Shown here in pieces: positions 55,939-64,000 of a DNA stretch of 64,000 bases. The stretch lies in contig CALBWA010000024.1 of NCBI GenBank assembly GCA_937969505.1, positions 39,642 to 103,641 on the forward strand, given 5' to 3'. A program made the translations under genes and the position numbers. This DNA is from an uncultured Erythrobacter sp. Lineage in GTDB: Bacteria > Pseudomonadota > Alphaproteobacteria > Sphingomonadales > Sphingomonadaceae. Every line of letters begins with the position of its first letter. The first letter of the stretch is position 1. The notes under the pieces were generated by a model, which saw only the letters and a list, made by a program, of their open reading frames with translations, did not search any database and was not told the origin of the DNA.

Positions 55939-56754
55939 ATGCCGGAATTACCCGAAGTTGAAACGACCGTGCGCGGCCTGGCGCGTTTTCTGGAAGGGCA
56001 GCGGATCACTCGTGTGACGCTGAACCGGCCCGATATGCGGCGCCCCTTTCCGCCTGATCTGGTCCAGACGATGACCGGTGCCACAGTAACGTCGCTGGGT
56101 AGAAGGGCCAAATATGGCATGCTTCATACCGATCGTGAGCGGACGATGGTGTTTCATCTGGGCATGAGTGGCCGCTGGAGGATTGATCCTGCCGAGGCTG
56201 ACAAGCACGATCATTGCGTAATTGAGACACGCAACCACCGCTTCGCCTTATGCGATCCACGCCGCTTTGGCTGGGTTGATTTGGTCAGCACTGATCAGCT
56301 CGACAGCTGGCCATCTTTTGCGGCGATGGGTCCAGAACCGCTCGGTCCGGAATTGACACCGCAATATCTGCGCTCTGCATTGAAGGGGCGAGCGCAAGCC
56401 ATCAAGCTGTGCCTGCTCGACCAGCGGATCGTGGCGGGTCTTGGCAATATATATGTGTGCGAGGCGCTTCATCGCGCGCGCATCCATCCGCGCAAGGCAG
56501 GCGGCAAGGTTACCCTCCCGCAATTAGAGCGTCTCGTCCCCCTGATTCGCGAGGTGCTGGAAACCTCGATCCGTGACGGGGGATCGACCCTGCGCGATTA
56601 CGCTGCACCCGATGGCGAGCTGGGCTATTTCGCCACGCGATTCCTTGTCTATGGCCGCGAGGGAGAGGCTTGCCAGCGTGAAGACGATGGCACCATAAGG
56701 CGGATTGTTCAGGGCGGGCGAAGCACATGGTTCTGTCCGCGCTGCCAGAGATAA
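55939..56754 (+). CDS. mutM: formamidopyrimidine-DNA glycosylase
   Basis: A 271-residue base-excision repair glycosylase (Fpg) that removes oxidised purines such as 8-oxoG. ATG 55939 gives MPELPEVETTVRGL, with Pro2 the catalytic nucleophile and Glu3 in place. The helix-two-turn-helix region LLDQRIVAGLGNIYVCEALH is intact. The C-terminal zinc finger is odd: family members have C-x2-C-x16-C-x2-C, but here the first pair has only one cysteine (EACQREDD) while the second (CPRC) is complete. Either another residue completes the site or the finger is degenerate. Divergent from ubiE. Confidence 0.93.
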   Translation: MPELPEVETTVRGLARFLEGQRITRVTLNRPDMRRPFPPDLVQTMTGATVTSLGRRAKYGMLHTDRERTMVFHLGMSGRWRIDPAEADKHDHCVIETRNHRFALCDPRRFGWVDLVSTDQLDSWPSFAAMGPEPLGPELTPQYLRSALKGRAQAIKLCLLDQRIVAGLGNIYVCEALHRARIHPRKAGGKVTLPQLERLVPLIREVLETSIRDGGSTLRDYAAPDGELGYFATRFLVYGREGEACQREDDGTIRRIVQGGRSTWFCPRCQR

Positions 56755-56813
56755 GCTCACCGCCACCCCGGCAGACCGATGTCGCCAGACCATGGCTGAC
56801 CACACGACAATCC

Positions 56814-56842
56814 TTGACCAATCGCCCCAGCCTGACTATGTG
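56814..56842 (+). promoter_or_regulatory. candidate sigma-70 promoter of rpsT
   Basis: TTGACC (56814-56819), a 17-nt spacer and TATGTG (56837-56842). A start near 56849 would give a leader of about 97 nt, containing a small CGGCG/CGCCG hairpin near 56854-56870, before rpsT. Confidence 0.55.
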
Positions 56843-56945
56843 GCCCGCTTTCCGGCGGTAAAAACGCCGTTTCAGCAAACGCAAATCATAAGACATACGG
56901 TCACCTCTTTCGGTGGCCCGTGACAAGCTTGAGACAAGGACGAAA

Positions 56946-57206
56946 ATGGCCAACACGCCACAAGCCAAGAAGCGCATCCGTCGCAACAATCGCCGCGCGG
57001 AAATCAACACCGCACGCGTCAGCCGCATCCGCGGTCTGGTGAAGAAGGTCGAACTGGCCATCGAAGGCGGTGACAAGGCTGCTGCTGCAGAAGCACTCAA
57101 GACCGCCCAGCCTGAAATGGCTCGCGGTGTTGCACGCGGTGTAATGCACAAAAACACGGTCGCGCGGAAAATGTCGCGCCTGTCGAAGCGGGTCTCCGCT
57201 CTCTGA
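56946..57206 (+). CDS. rpsT: 30S ribosomal protein S20
   Basis: An 86-residue basic protein of the 30S body. ATG 56946 gives [17 protein letters not shown], the standard S20 start; the track of basic residues and [19 protein letters not shown] at the C-terminus match the family. The 11-residue upstream part of the longer frame is not needed. Promoter at 56814-56842 and hairpin terminator at 57318-57359 frame it. dnaA follows on the same strand, an arrangement seen in several alphaproteobacteria. Confidence 0.97.
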   Translation: MANTPQAKKRIRRNNRRAEINTARVSRIRGLVKKVELAIEGGDKAAAAEALKTAQPEMARGVARGVMHKNTVARKMSRLSKRVSAL

Positions 57207-57317
57207 TTCAACTTGGCTGACCGAGCCATAGCTCGTTTTCAGCAAGAATCAGTTGTGAAAGCGCACTCTATGGTAAGGGCGATTCCCTACCGGCGGCGCT
57301 TCTTCAGACTATAATCG

Positions 57318-57359
57318 AGCACAAGGGCCGGCCCAGATGGGTGCGGCCCTTGTGCTTTG
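57318..57359 (+). terminator. strong hairpin after rpsT
   Basis: AGCACAAGGGCCG (57318-57330) pairs perfectly with CGGCCCTTGTGCT (57344-57356), 13 bp with a 13-nt loop, followed by only a short T stretch (TTGT). It lies 112 nt past the rpsT stop and partly touches a DnaA-box-like site at 57357. Confidence 0.7.
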
Positions 57360-57719
57360 TCCACATGCATGCCGCCGGCTTTGTCGAGCATGTCAGACGT
57401 AACCCGAGGATTTTCCACGATTCGCATCGCCAAAATCAGGTTTGTTCATGTTTTTCAGATGCTTGCACGCAAGTCTGCGGGGTTGCGGTGAGTCAACACA
57501 AATATTTCAAGTTTTTTACAGTTTTCCCCCTTGCGACATTTCGAAATCCGTAGATAAATCACCAGCACACCCGGAGCGGGACAGTCCGGGTCATTACAGT
57601 TTTGGACGATGGGGGTGAGCGCGGCTTTGCGATTCCGCGCTAAGGCGAAGCTTTGCCCAAAATAGAAGACAATACCCTTGGGATAGTGATCCCAGGGACG
57701 GGGACGGGATCGAGTTTAG
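57357..57719. promoter_or_regulatory. dnaA upstream region with DnaA-box-like sites and hairpins
   Basis: No gene is seen between rpsT and dnaA (57207-57719). TTGTCCACA (57357-57365) matches the DnaA box TTATCCACA at 8 of 9 positions, and TTTTCCACG (57411-57419) at 7 of 9. An AT-rich run lies at about 57490-57560. Two further hairpins precede dnaA: ACCCGGA/TCCGGGT (57569-57575, 57585-57591) and CCCTTGGGAT/ATCCCAGGG near 57674-57698 with a one-base bulge. This fits autoregulation of dnaA; an origin is possible but unproven. Confidence 0.5.
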
Positions 57720-59186
57720 ATGATGCGCAAGAATGACAGTGCCGGGGCGATGAAACGGAAGGCGGATGAAGATTTGATGGAAGATGTTGAGGCCGTAAAC
57801 CTCGCCGCCGATTGGGCCGACATCAGTCAGGGCCTGCGCAAGGATCTGGGTCACCAGCTGCACAGCCAGTGGATCAAGCCGATTCAGCTTGGTGGCTTTA
57901 GCAAGGACAGCGGCACTCTGGAATTGTTTCTCCCGACCGAATTTTCCGCCAATTGGGTCAACGACCGGTTTCATGACCGGCTGTCGCTGGCGTGGAAGAT
58001 TGCCCGCAGCGAAGTGCGCAAGGTACGCATCCAGGTGCATCCTGGTCGCCGCCAACTGCCTGAACTGCGCCTTGATAATGGGCGTCGCCCAGCCAATGAC
58101 GGCTTCGACACCAGCGCCATCGCGGTGGCCGCAGGCACCATTGGTGAAGCCGGTTTCACTTCTTCGGTGGGCCTTGACCCGTCGCTGACTTTCGCAGCCT
58201 TCGTCACGGGCGAAACCAATGTTCTGGCCTGCAATGCAGCCCAGCGCATGGCTGCGACCGAAACGCCCCAGTTCTCTCCGCTTTACCTCAAGGCTGCGAC
58301 CGGACAGGGCAAGACGCACCTGCTGCACGCCATCGGCCACGCCTATCTTTCGGCACACCCGCGTGCGCGGATTTTTTACTGCTCGGCAGAACGGTTCATG
58401 GTCGAATTTGTCCAGGCGCTGAAGCAGAACCAGATGATTGAGTTCAAGGCGCGGTTGCGCAGCTTTGACCTGCTGTTGGTCGACGACATCCAGTTCATCA
58501 TTGGCAAGGCAAGCGCTCAGGAAGAATTGCTTTACACGATTGATGCCTTGCTCGCTGAGGGCAAGCGTTTGGTGTTTGCCGCCGACCGCGCGCCGCAAGC
58601 ACTCGACGGGGTCGAACCGCGCCTGCTTTCTCGCCTGTCGATGGGTCTGGTCGCTGACATCTCTCCGGCCGACATCGAACTGCGCCGGTCCATTCTGGAA
58701 TCGAAGCTGACGCGCTTCGCACCTTTGTCTGTGCCGGGGGATGTGATCGACTTCCTTGCCCGGACCATCACTCGCAATGTGCGCGAATTGGTTGGTGGCC
58801 TGAACAAGTTGATCGCTTATGCGCAGCTGACTGGACAGGAAGTCTCGCTCAACCTGGCCGAAGAACAGCTGACCGATATTCTCTCGGCCAATCGTCGCCG
58901 GATCACCATTGATGAGATTCAGCGAACGGTTTGCCAATTCTATCGAATCGATCGCAGCGAGATGAGCTCCAAGCGGCGCGCTCGCGCTGTGGTCCGCCCA
59001 CGTCAGGTTGCGATGTATCTGGCCAAGGTGCTGACCCCGCGCAGTTATCCTGAAATTGGCCGCAAATTTGGTGGCCGCGATCATTCCACGGTTATTCACG
59101 CTGTCCGGCTGATCGAGGATCTGCGCCAGCGTGATGCCGATATGGATGGGGATGTGCGCAGTCTGCTGCGCCAATTGGAAAGCTGA
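57720..59186 (+). CDS. dnaA: chromosomal replication initiator DnaA
   Basis: A 488-residue replication initiator. Domain I is at about 28-100, and a linker with an Ala/Gly-rich stretch follows. The AAA+ domain has Walker A AATGQGKTHLL near 195-205, Walker B LLLVDDIQFI near 250-259, sensor motifs, and the box-binding helix-turn-helix with GGRDHSTVIHAVRLIE near 455-470. Starts are uncertain: ATG 57720 and 57723 have no clear ribosome site, whereas ATG 57750 has GGGGCG upstream. Upstream DnaA-box-like sites suggest autoregulation. The gene lies next to rpsT and a MoeB-like gene. Confidence 0.96.
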   Translation: MMRKNDSAGAMKRKADEDLMEDVEAVNLAADWADISQGLRKDLGHQLHSQWIKPIQLGGFSKDSGTLELFLPTEFSANWVNDRFHDRLSLAWKIARSEVRKVRIQVHPGRRQLPELRLDNGRRPANDGFDTSAIAVAAGTIGEAGFTSSVGLDPSLTFAAFVTGETNVLACNAAQRMAATETPQFSPLYLKAATGQGKTHLLHAIGHAYLSAHPRARIFYCSAERFMVEFVQALKQNQMIEFKARLRSFDLLLVDDIQFIIGKASAQEELLYTIDALLAEGKRLVFAADRAPQALDGVEPRLLSRLSMGLVADISPADIELRRSILESKLTRFAPLSVPGDVIDFLARTITRNVRELVGGLNKLIAYAQLTGQEVSLNLAEEQLTDILSANRRRITIDEIQRTVCQFYRIDRSEMSSKRRARAVVRPRQVAMYLAKVLTPRSYPEIGRKFGGRDHSTVIHAVRLIEDLRQRDADMDGDVRSLLRQLES

Positions 59187-59212
59187 CACCCGAAACCCTG
59201 GGGCAATTGCCC

Positions 59213-59273
59213 ACAGTTTGGCCACAAACTGTCACCAGACATGTCCACATGTCTGTCGACAGGCTGTGCACAG
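59213..59273. repeat. cluster of inverted repeats downstream of dnaA
   Basis: Three dyads follow dnaA within 61 nt. ACAGTTTG/CAAACTGT has a 4-nt loop (59213-59232). CAGACATGT/ACATGTCTG has a 2-nt centre (59236-59255) and contains ATGTCCACA, 7 of 9 to a DnaA box. The third is the perfect palindrome CTGTGCACAG (59264-59273). None is followed by a T-run, so they look more like protein-binding sites than terminators. Confidence 0.6.
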
Positions 59274-59291
59274 GGTGTAAACAGCTTGTCC

Positions 59292-60080
59292 ATGAGTTCT
59301 AGCGCCCGTTCTGCACCGCTTTCTCCACAGCGTCTGGATCGCTTCGCAAGGCATATCGTCTTGCCCGAAATGGGCGGTGCAGGTCAGGTTGCTTTGGCCG
59401 ATGCGCGCATCGTTTTGGTCGGGATAGGGGGTATCGGATCGCCCGCGCTGCAGTATTTGGCGGCTGCCGGGGTCGGCCATTTGACGTTGATTGATGATGA
59501 TCTGGTCGATGAAAGCAATCTGCAACGTCAGACCATCTTTACCGCACGCGACATCGGCCACGGCAAAGCTACCAGCGCTCGCCGCTGGTTGAGTAATTTT
59601 GACGACGCGTTGAAGGTTGAGATCAGCGACACGCGAATCACCGCTAACAATGCAGGCGGCCTTATCGACGGGGCGGATCTGGTGCTGGATGGGACAGACA
59701 ATTTCGCGACACGGCTGGCCGTGTCTGACGCTTGCGTTACAGCACAAGTTCCTTTGCTGTCAGCCGCAGTCGGCCGCTTTCAGGGCCAGGTGGGCGCTTT
59801 TACAGGACATCTGGCTGACCACGCATGTTATCGATGCTTTGTCGGTGATGCGTTTGATGCAGAAGATTGCGACACCTGCGCCGAAGATGGCATGCTTGGC
59901 GCAATGGCTGGATGGGCGGGCACATTCGCCGCCTTGCAAGCTGTGCGGATCCTTCTGTCAGGCATCAGCAGCCTGGGGGACCCGCAATGGGGAAAGCTGC
60001 ATATCCTCGACGGGATACGCACCGGCATGAGAACGCTGACAATCGCCAAGGACCCCAATTGCAACGGTTGCGGTCTCTAA
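59292..60080 (+). CDS. HesA/MoeB/ThiF family adenylyltransferase
   Basis: A 262-residue E1-like protein that adenylates the C-terminus of a sulfur-carrier protein (MoaD or ThiS type). The nucleotide motif is IVLVGIGGIGSPALQYL near residue 36-52, with the Arg finger in the NLQRQ segment. ADLVLDGTDNF and four zinc cysteines follow: CYRCF, CDTC and the late CNGCG end. ATG 59292 gives a standard N-terminus (RLDRFARHIVLPEMGG). Without moaD or thiS nearby its carrier is unresolved between molybdopterin and thiamin pathways. Confidence 0.92.
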   Translation: MSSSARSAPLSPQRLDRFARHIVLPEMGGAGQVALADARIVLVGIGGIGSPALQYLAAAGVGHLTLIDDDLVDESNLQRQTIFTARDIGHGKATSARRWLSNFDDALKVEISDTRITANNAGGLIDGADLVLDGTDNFATRLAVSDACVTAQVPLLSAAVGRFQGQVGAFTGHLADHACYRCFVGDAFDAEDCDTCAEDGMLGAMAGWAGTFAALQAVRILLSGISSLGDPQWGKLHILDGIRTGMRTLTIAKDPNCNGCGL

Positions 60081-60171
60081 CCGATCAAGCCGTTGTCAGG
60101 TTCTGGCCAGCCCCCTTGCATCGTCACCACCCCTCGGTAACAAAGGCTGCGTAATTCAAGGAGCCTCCCCT

Positions 60172-63100
60172 TTGATCAGACGCCTATTATCCACCGCGGC
60201 CGCTTTTACTGCATTCGCTTCTACCGCAGCTCTGGCTGAGCAAGGATTTTACCAATACCCCAGCGCGCGCGGCGATGTGCTGATCTTTGCAAGCGAAGGG
60301 GACCTGTGGCGCAGCGCCCGCAATGGCGGAACCGCGGTGCGATTGACCAGCCACGAAGAGACAGAAACCGATGCAGCGATCTCGCCCGACGGCACGCTGG
60401 TGGCCTTCACGGCCAGCTATGACAGCGCGCGCGATGTCTATGTCATGCCAACAGCTGGCGGAGTACCAACCCGGCTGACCTTTCAGGGCGGCGGATTGCG
60501 CACGGTGGGCTGGACGCCCGACGGCAAGGTCATCTTCAGCTCGCGGCTGAGCGGCGGTGGTCAGGCGGAAATTCTTTACACCGTCGATCCTGCTGGCAGC
60601 AATCCGCAACCCTTCCCCTTGTGGCGCGCCACCGATGCTACCTATGGCGAAGATGGGCAGACGCTGTTCTTCAGCCGCGGCGGATTGGCTATTGGGTCTA
60701 ATGACAATTCCGTGCTGTATCGCGGCGGAAATATGGCCCAGTTGTGGAGCTGGAAAAGCGGATCATCGGCCGAGGCGGTGCAGCTGTTGCCAGACTTTGG
60801 CGCGCCGATACGCATGCCGATGGCCTATGGTGGCCGCATCTATTTCATCTCTGACAAGGATGGCTCCGATGCGGTCTGGTCGGTTGCAGAAGACGGATCG
60901 GGCGTAGTCCGGCATTCGCAAGGGTTGGACTTCCCCGTCTTGCAAGCGAGCATGGATGGGGGCGATATCTTTCTGCAAAATGGCGCGGATATTCACGTAT
61001 TTTCGACCGGCTCGAACACGCTCAGCACACTGTCGATCAATATCATCACCGACCGCGAACAGTCGCGCGAGAGGGCCCTGAAAGACCCGATCAACCAACT
61101 TCAATCCGCGCGCATCTCCCCGTCGGGCGAGAGCGTTTCCATCACTGCGCGGGGCCGCGTGGCCTTGGGTGCGCCCAAGCAATTGCGCCGCGTGGAATAT
61201 GCTGTGCCGATGGATGCTCGGGCGCGCGAGGCCGTAACCGGGCCTGACGGCAAATGGACCTATATGCTGCTGGATCAAGGGCTGCGCGGCGATGTGTTTC
61301 GCGTATCAGCCGATGGTATCGGGCAAGCGGAAGCCGTCACCAAAGGATATGATACGCGCATCTGGTCCATGATCGTCGCGCCAGATGGCAAGACACTTGT
61401 TTTGCATGACAAAAAAGCGCGCCTGCAAAAGGTGGATATCGCCACCGGACGGGTAACTCTGCTGGCGCAAAATGCGACGGGCAACGACATGCCCTTCCAC
61501 TATCTAAGCTTTTCGCCCGATGGAAAACATATCACCTATATCGAGCCCAGCGGCACCTATCTGGAAAATGTCTATGATATCTATGTCCAGAACGTGGAGA
61601 CTGGGCAACGGGTCAAGGCCAGTTCGAGCAAGTATCATGATTATGCCCCTGCCTTCTCGCATGATGGTGCTTGGTTGTACTTTATCTCTGACCGCAATTT
61701 TACGCCTTCGCCGGGCCACCCATGGGGTGATCGCCACATGGGCGTCGACTTTCCCGAAACGGGCGAGCTGCACGCGCTGAAACTCGATCCCGAGGCTGAA
61801 TTCAGCTTCACCGAAGCCAATGAGTTGAGCCGCCCTTCCAGCGAGGATGAGGGAGAAGAGGCCAACGGCGAGGATGGCAAGGACTCGGGCGATGAAGGCT
61901 CAGACGATGATGAAAAGGACGAGAGCAAAGCGGCCAATGTGGTTCTGACCGGCCTTGCCGAGCGATTGTACAAACTGCCCAACAAGGCAGGGGTCAGCGG
62001 TTTCCTGCTGGCATCGAAGGGACATCTCTACACCATGCAAGACGACAATGTCGTCTCCATCGCCATCGACAAAAGCGACCCCGAGGTGGAAGTTTTCGCC
62101 AAGGGCGCGCTGGGGATGCAATTGTCCCATGATCGCGAGACGGCTCTGGTGGTTATGGGACCGCAGCAAAGCCCCAAGCTGGCGCTAGTTCCTGCGGCGG
62201 CAAAGATGCCTGAAAAGATGGACCAGCATGTGGTTAGGCTGGGTGATTGGCGCTTGATCATCGATCCGGTGGCCGAATGGCGCCAGATCTTCATCGATCA
62301 ATGGCGGCTGCAGCGTGACTTCTTGTACGATCCGTCGCTGCGCGGGGTCGACTGGGACGCTGTGCGTGCGATGCATGAACCTTTGGTAGAGCGTATCGGG
62401 CATCGGGCAGAGCTCAACACGATTCTGGGCCAGATGGCCGCCCAGCTGGGCATATTGCACAGCCAAGTGCGCTCGGGCGATTTGCCAGAAGACACGGAAA
62501 ACAGCGAGGTCGCCTTCCTTGGCGCAAAATACACCCCCGTTTCCGGCGGTCTGCGGATTGATCGGATTTACGCCTCCGAAGCTGATCTGGTTGCCCTAAG
62601 ACCACCGCTGCTCCGCCCCGATGTCGATGCGCAGGTGGACGATATCATTACCCGCGTCGATGGCTTGCCCACAGCATCGCTCGCTGATCTCAGACAAGCA
62701 CTCGCCTCCAAGGCCGGTCAGCAAGTCCGGTTGGACCTGATGCGCCGAGGCAAGAATATCAGCACCATTGTCGAGCCCATCAACCTGCGCGGCGAATACA
62801 ACGCCAATTACATGGATTTCGTCGAGACCAAGCGGAAGGCAACAGCCAAATTGTCCGGCGACCAGATCGGCTATCTTCATCTGCGCGCCATGGGGCCCAG
62901 CGACATTGCCAGCTTTGCCCGCGATTACTTCCCACAACTGCGTAAGGATGGCCTGATCATTGACCTGCGCAACAATGATGGGGGGTCAATCGACAGCATT
63001 TTGATGTCCATGCTGCAACGCCGCGCTTGGGCGTTCTGGGCCGACCCAACCGGCAAAGGCACCGCCACCACCAATATGCACAATGCCTATCGCGGCCATA

Positions 63101-63498
63101 TCGCTGTGTTGATCGACGAGAAGACCTATTCCGATGGCGAGACCTTTGCTGCCGGGATCAAGGCGCAGGGCCTTGGACCCTTGATCGGCACCCGCACGTC
63201 AGGTGCTGGCATCTGGCTCACCAATCGCAGCCGGGTTAGCGATGAAGGCGGTGCGCGTATTGCCGAAACGCCTCAATATTTTGCCGATGGCAGCTTGCTG
63301 ATTGAGGGGCGCGGTGTCTCGCCTGACTACGAGGTCGAGAATGCGCCACTGGCGACCTATCGCGGAGAAGACGCGCAATTGCAGGCCGCCGTCGCCCTGC
63401 TTCGCCAGAAAATTGCTGAGGAACCCGTTGCGCCTCTGGTGCCACGACCGCTGCCGCCCTTGGGCACCACTGCGGGCGATTCCCGGCTGTTGGATTGA
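60172..63498 (+). CDS. Tricorn-like S41 family periplasmic protease
   Basis: A 1108-residue exported protease. It starts with TTG 60172, which has AAGGAG 7 nt upstream, and a signal peptide (residues 1-22, cleavage after AALA). Residues ~25-560 hold WD40/PD40-like propeller repeats (ISPDGTLVAFTA, FSPDGKHITY). A strongly acidic stretch at ~557-585 follows. A C1-like domain, a PDZ domain (near 830-870) and the S41 catalytic core come next, with Ser in YSDGETFAAG near residue 986. It should degrade oligopeptides, as Tricorn does with companion peptidases; no such companions are adjacent. Confidence 0.9.
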   Translation: MIRRLLSTAAAFTAFASTAALAEQGFYQYPSARGDVLIFASEGDLWRSARNGGTAVRLTSHEETETDAAISPDGTLVAFTASYDSARDVYVMPTAGGVPTRLTFQGGGLRTVGWTPDGKVIFSSRLSGGGQAEILYTVDPAGSNPQPFPLWRATDATYGEDGQTLFFSRGGLAIGSNDNSVLYRGGNMAQLWSWKSGSSAEAVQLLPDFGAPIRMPMAYGGRIYFISDKDGSDAVWSVAEDGSGVVRHSQGLDFPVLQASMDGGDIFLQNGADIHVFSTGSNTLSTLSINIITDREQSRERALKDPINQLQSARISPSGESVSITARGRVALGAPKQLRRVEYAVPMDARAREAVTGPDGKWTYMLLDQGLRGDVFRVSADGIGQAEAVTKGYDTRIWSMIVAPDGKTLVLHDKKARLQKVDIATGRVTLLAQNATGNDMPFHYLSFSPDGKHITYIEPSGTYLENVYDIYVQNVETGQRVKASSSKYHDYAPAFSHDGAWLYFISDRNFTPSPGHPWGDRHMGVDFPETGELHALKLDPEAEFSFTEANELSRPSSEDEGEEANGEDGKDSGDEGSDDDEKDESKAANVVLTGLAERLYKLPNKAGVSGFLLASKGHLYTMQDDNVVSIAIDKSDPEVEVFAKGALGMQLSHDRETALVVMGPQQSPKLALVPAAAKMPEKMDQHVVRLGDWRLIIDPVAEWRQIFIDQWRLQRDFLYDPSLRGVDWDAVRAMHEPLVERIGHRAELNTILGQMAAQLGILHSQVRSGDLPEDTENSEVAFLGAKYTPVSGGLRIDRIYASEADLVALRPPLLRPDVDAQVDDIITRVDGLPTASLADLRQALASKAGQQVRLDLMRRGKNISTIVEPINLRGEYNANYMDFVETKRKATAKLSGDQIGYLHLRAMGPSDIASFARDYFPQLRKDGLIIDLRNNDGGSIDSILMSMLQRRAWAFWADPTGKGTATTNMHNAYRGHIAVLIDEKTYSDGETFAAGIKAQGLGPLIGTRTSGAGIWLTNRSRVSDEGGARIAETPQYFADGSLLIEGRGVSPDYEVENAPLATYRGEDAQLQAAVALLRQKIAEEPVAPLVPRPLPPLGTTAGDSRLLD

Positions 63499-63519
63499 GG
63501 GGATTTGCCCGCTCGCGCC

Positions 63520-64000
63520 TTAGACGCCTGCGGACAGCACCTCATCGACCCAGTGCGGGACCAGATCGCCTGCCTTGCCTTGACGCGAGTGGTGGAACCA
63601 ATGCGATCCCTCGCTGCGCTCCAGATTAAGCTCCAAAGTCTGCACCCCGCAATCCAGCGCATCGCGGACAAAACCGGCGGCGGGATAGACCGCGCCGCTG
63701 GTGCCGATCGACACGAACAGATCTGCCTGCCGGATCGCGGCATAAATCCGCTCCATCTGGTAAGGCATCTCGCCAAACCAGACGACATCGGGTCGCAGCG
63801 ATGGAGCTTGGCAAACCGGGCAAGGTGGGCGGCCAGACATGGTCGCATCCCACGGACTGCGCATTTCGCACGAGAGGCACAGCGCGCTTTTCAATTCCCC
63901 ATGCATGTGGAGCACGTCACGCGATCCGCCGCGCTCATGCAGATCATCGACATTTTGCGTGACCAGCAACAGCTCTCCGGCAAATTCCTGCTCCAGACGG
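63520..64000 (-). CDS. NAD-dependent protein deacylase, sirtuin (Sir2/CobB family), C-terminal part
   Basis: The gene runs off the right edge, so only ~160 C-terminal residues are seen. They include VTQNVDDLHERGG (NAD-binding Gln-Asn and Asp), the catalytic His in LHMHGEL, the zinc-finger cysteines CLSC and CPVC, LRPDVVWFGEMPY, and FVSIGTSGAVYPAAGF. This is the class III (CobB) layout, with the Tyr/Arg pair for acyl-lysine selectivity lying in the missing half. Predicted to remove acetyl or succinyl groups from lysines. Convergent with the S41 protease gene. Confidence 0.95.
   Translation of the reverse strand, partial: RLEQEFAGELLLVTQNVDDLHERGGSRDVLHMHGELKSALCLSCEMRSPWDATMSGRPPCPVCQAPSLRPDVVWFGEMPYQMERIYAAIRQADLFVSIGTSGAVYPAAGFVRDALDCGVQTLELNLERSEGSHWFHHSRQGKAGDLVPHWVDEVLSAGV

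Noticed and set aside
57594..59225. 543-residue open frame on the minus strand over dnaA
   Set aside because: Complete antisense overlap with dnaA, whose motifs are intact. The frame has no domain and no sensible start.
1..64000. CRISPR arrays, insertion sequences, prophage or integrative elements
   Set aside because: No spaced direct repeats, transposase, integrase or terminal repeats were seen; gene content is core-like throughout.

Overview
The window is a gene-dense piece (about 60 protein genes, one tRNA) of a chromosome from an alphaproteobacterium. Gene content and protein style (dnaA next to rpsT, the secB/timA/mltA/smr block, a catalase-peroxidase, an NrsF-type anti-sigma factor, ubiquinone genes, an MEP-pathway ispG) point to Sphingomonadales, most likely an Erythrobacteraceae-type marine bacterium. 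This is inferred from recalled protein resemblance; there is no rRNA here to confirm it. Almost everything looks like core chromosome. I see no insertion sequence, prophage, CRISPR array or integrase. Layout: 1-7100 holds an AI-2E-type exporter, Fe superoxide dismutase, a dicarboxylate symporter, glmM, a DUF1272/thiD pair, a LOG-family protein and tRNA-Gln. 7150-9770 is a divergent pair of unassigned enzymes, a PLP fold-type-I enzyme and an ATP-grasp ligase. 9870-13540 has Ppx/GppA phosphatase, rlmE, a membrane-anchored cytochrome c and prephenate dehydratase. 13618-20414 is one long, overlapping operon (DUF4129, DUF4350, MoxR ATPase, DUF58, SpoIIM-like, RDD, GNAT). 20428-22532 has a Ntn-type asparaginase and a dehydrogenase. 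22547-26576 is the most notable locus: a complete bufferin-type system. It contains a Cys-containing RiPP precursor (BufA), the MNIO enzyme (BufB), its partner (BufC) and a DoxX protein, plus the ECF sigma factor and NrsF anti-sigma factor that should control them. Two SigF-type promoters with identical 16-nt spacers face away from each other in the middle. 26705-33790 has ispG, a deacetylase-like protein, a flavoprotein, two unrelated L,D-transpeptidases back to back, an EamA exporter and an unlisted 59-residue secreted peptide. 34053-42746 has aconitase with a coupled rhodanese lipoprotein, ruvA-ruvB with a membrane-protein gene wedged between them, aroC and katG. 42856-50612 has cell-wall and export genes (smr, mltA, timA, secB, murJ), trpS and a DUF4136 lipoprotein. 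50715-56754 has dut/coaBC, ubiE/ubiB and mutM. 56946-64000 has rpsT, dnaA with inverted repeats on both sides, a MoeB/ThiF-family protein, a Tricorn-like S41 protease and the end of a sirtuin gene. How the genes work together: the bufferin locus reads as a self-contained metal (probably copper) response. NrsF holds SigF at the membrane until metal is sensed at its cysteines. Released SigF would fire both promoters, making the precursor and DoxX protein on one side and the modification enzymes on the other. sodB and katG are separate oxidative-stress functions. Many adjacent genes overlap by 4 nt (ATGA, GTGA or TTGA), showing strong translational coupling. Start codons were moved from the longest open frame wherever a ribosome site, a signal peptide or the family's usual N-terminus argued for it; each such choice is stated in the entry.
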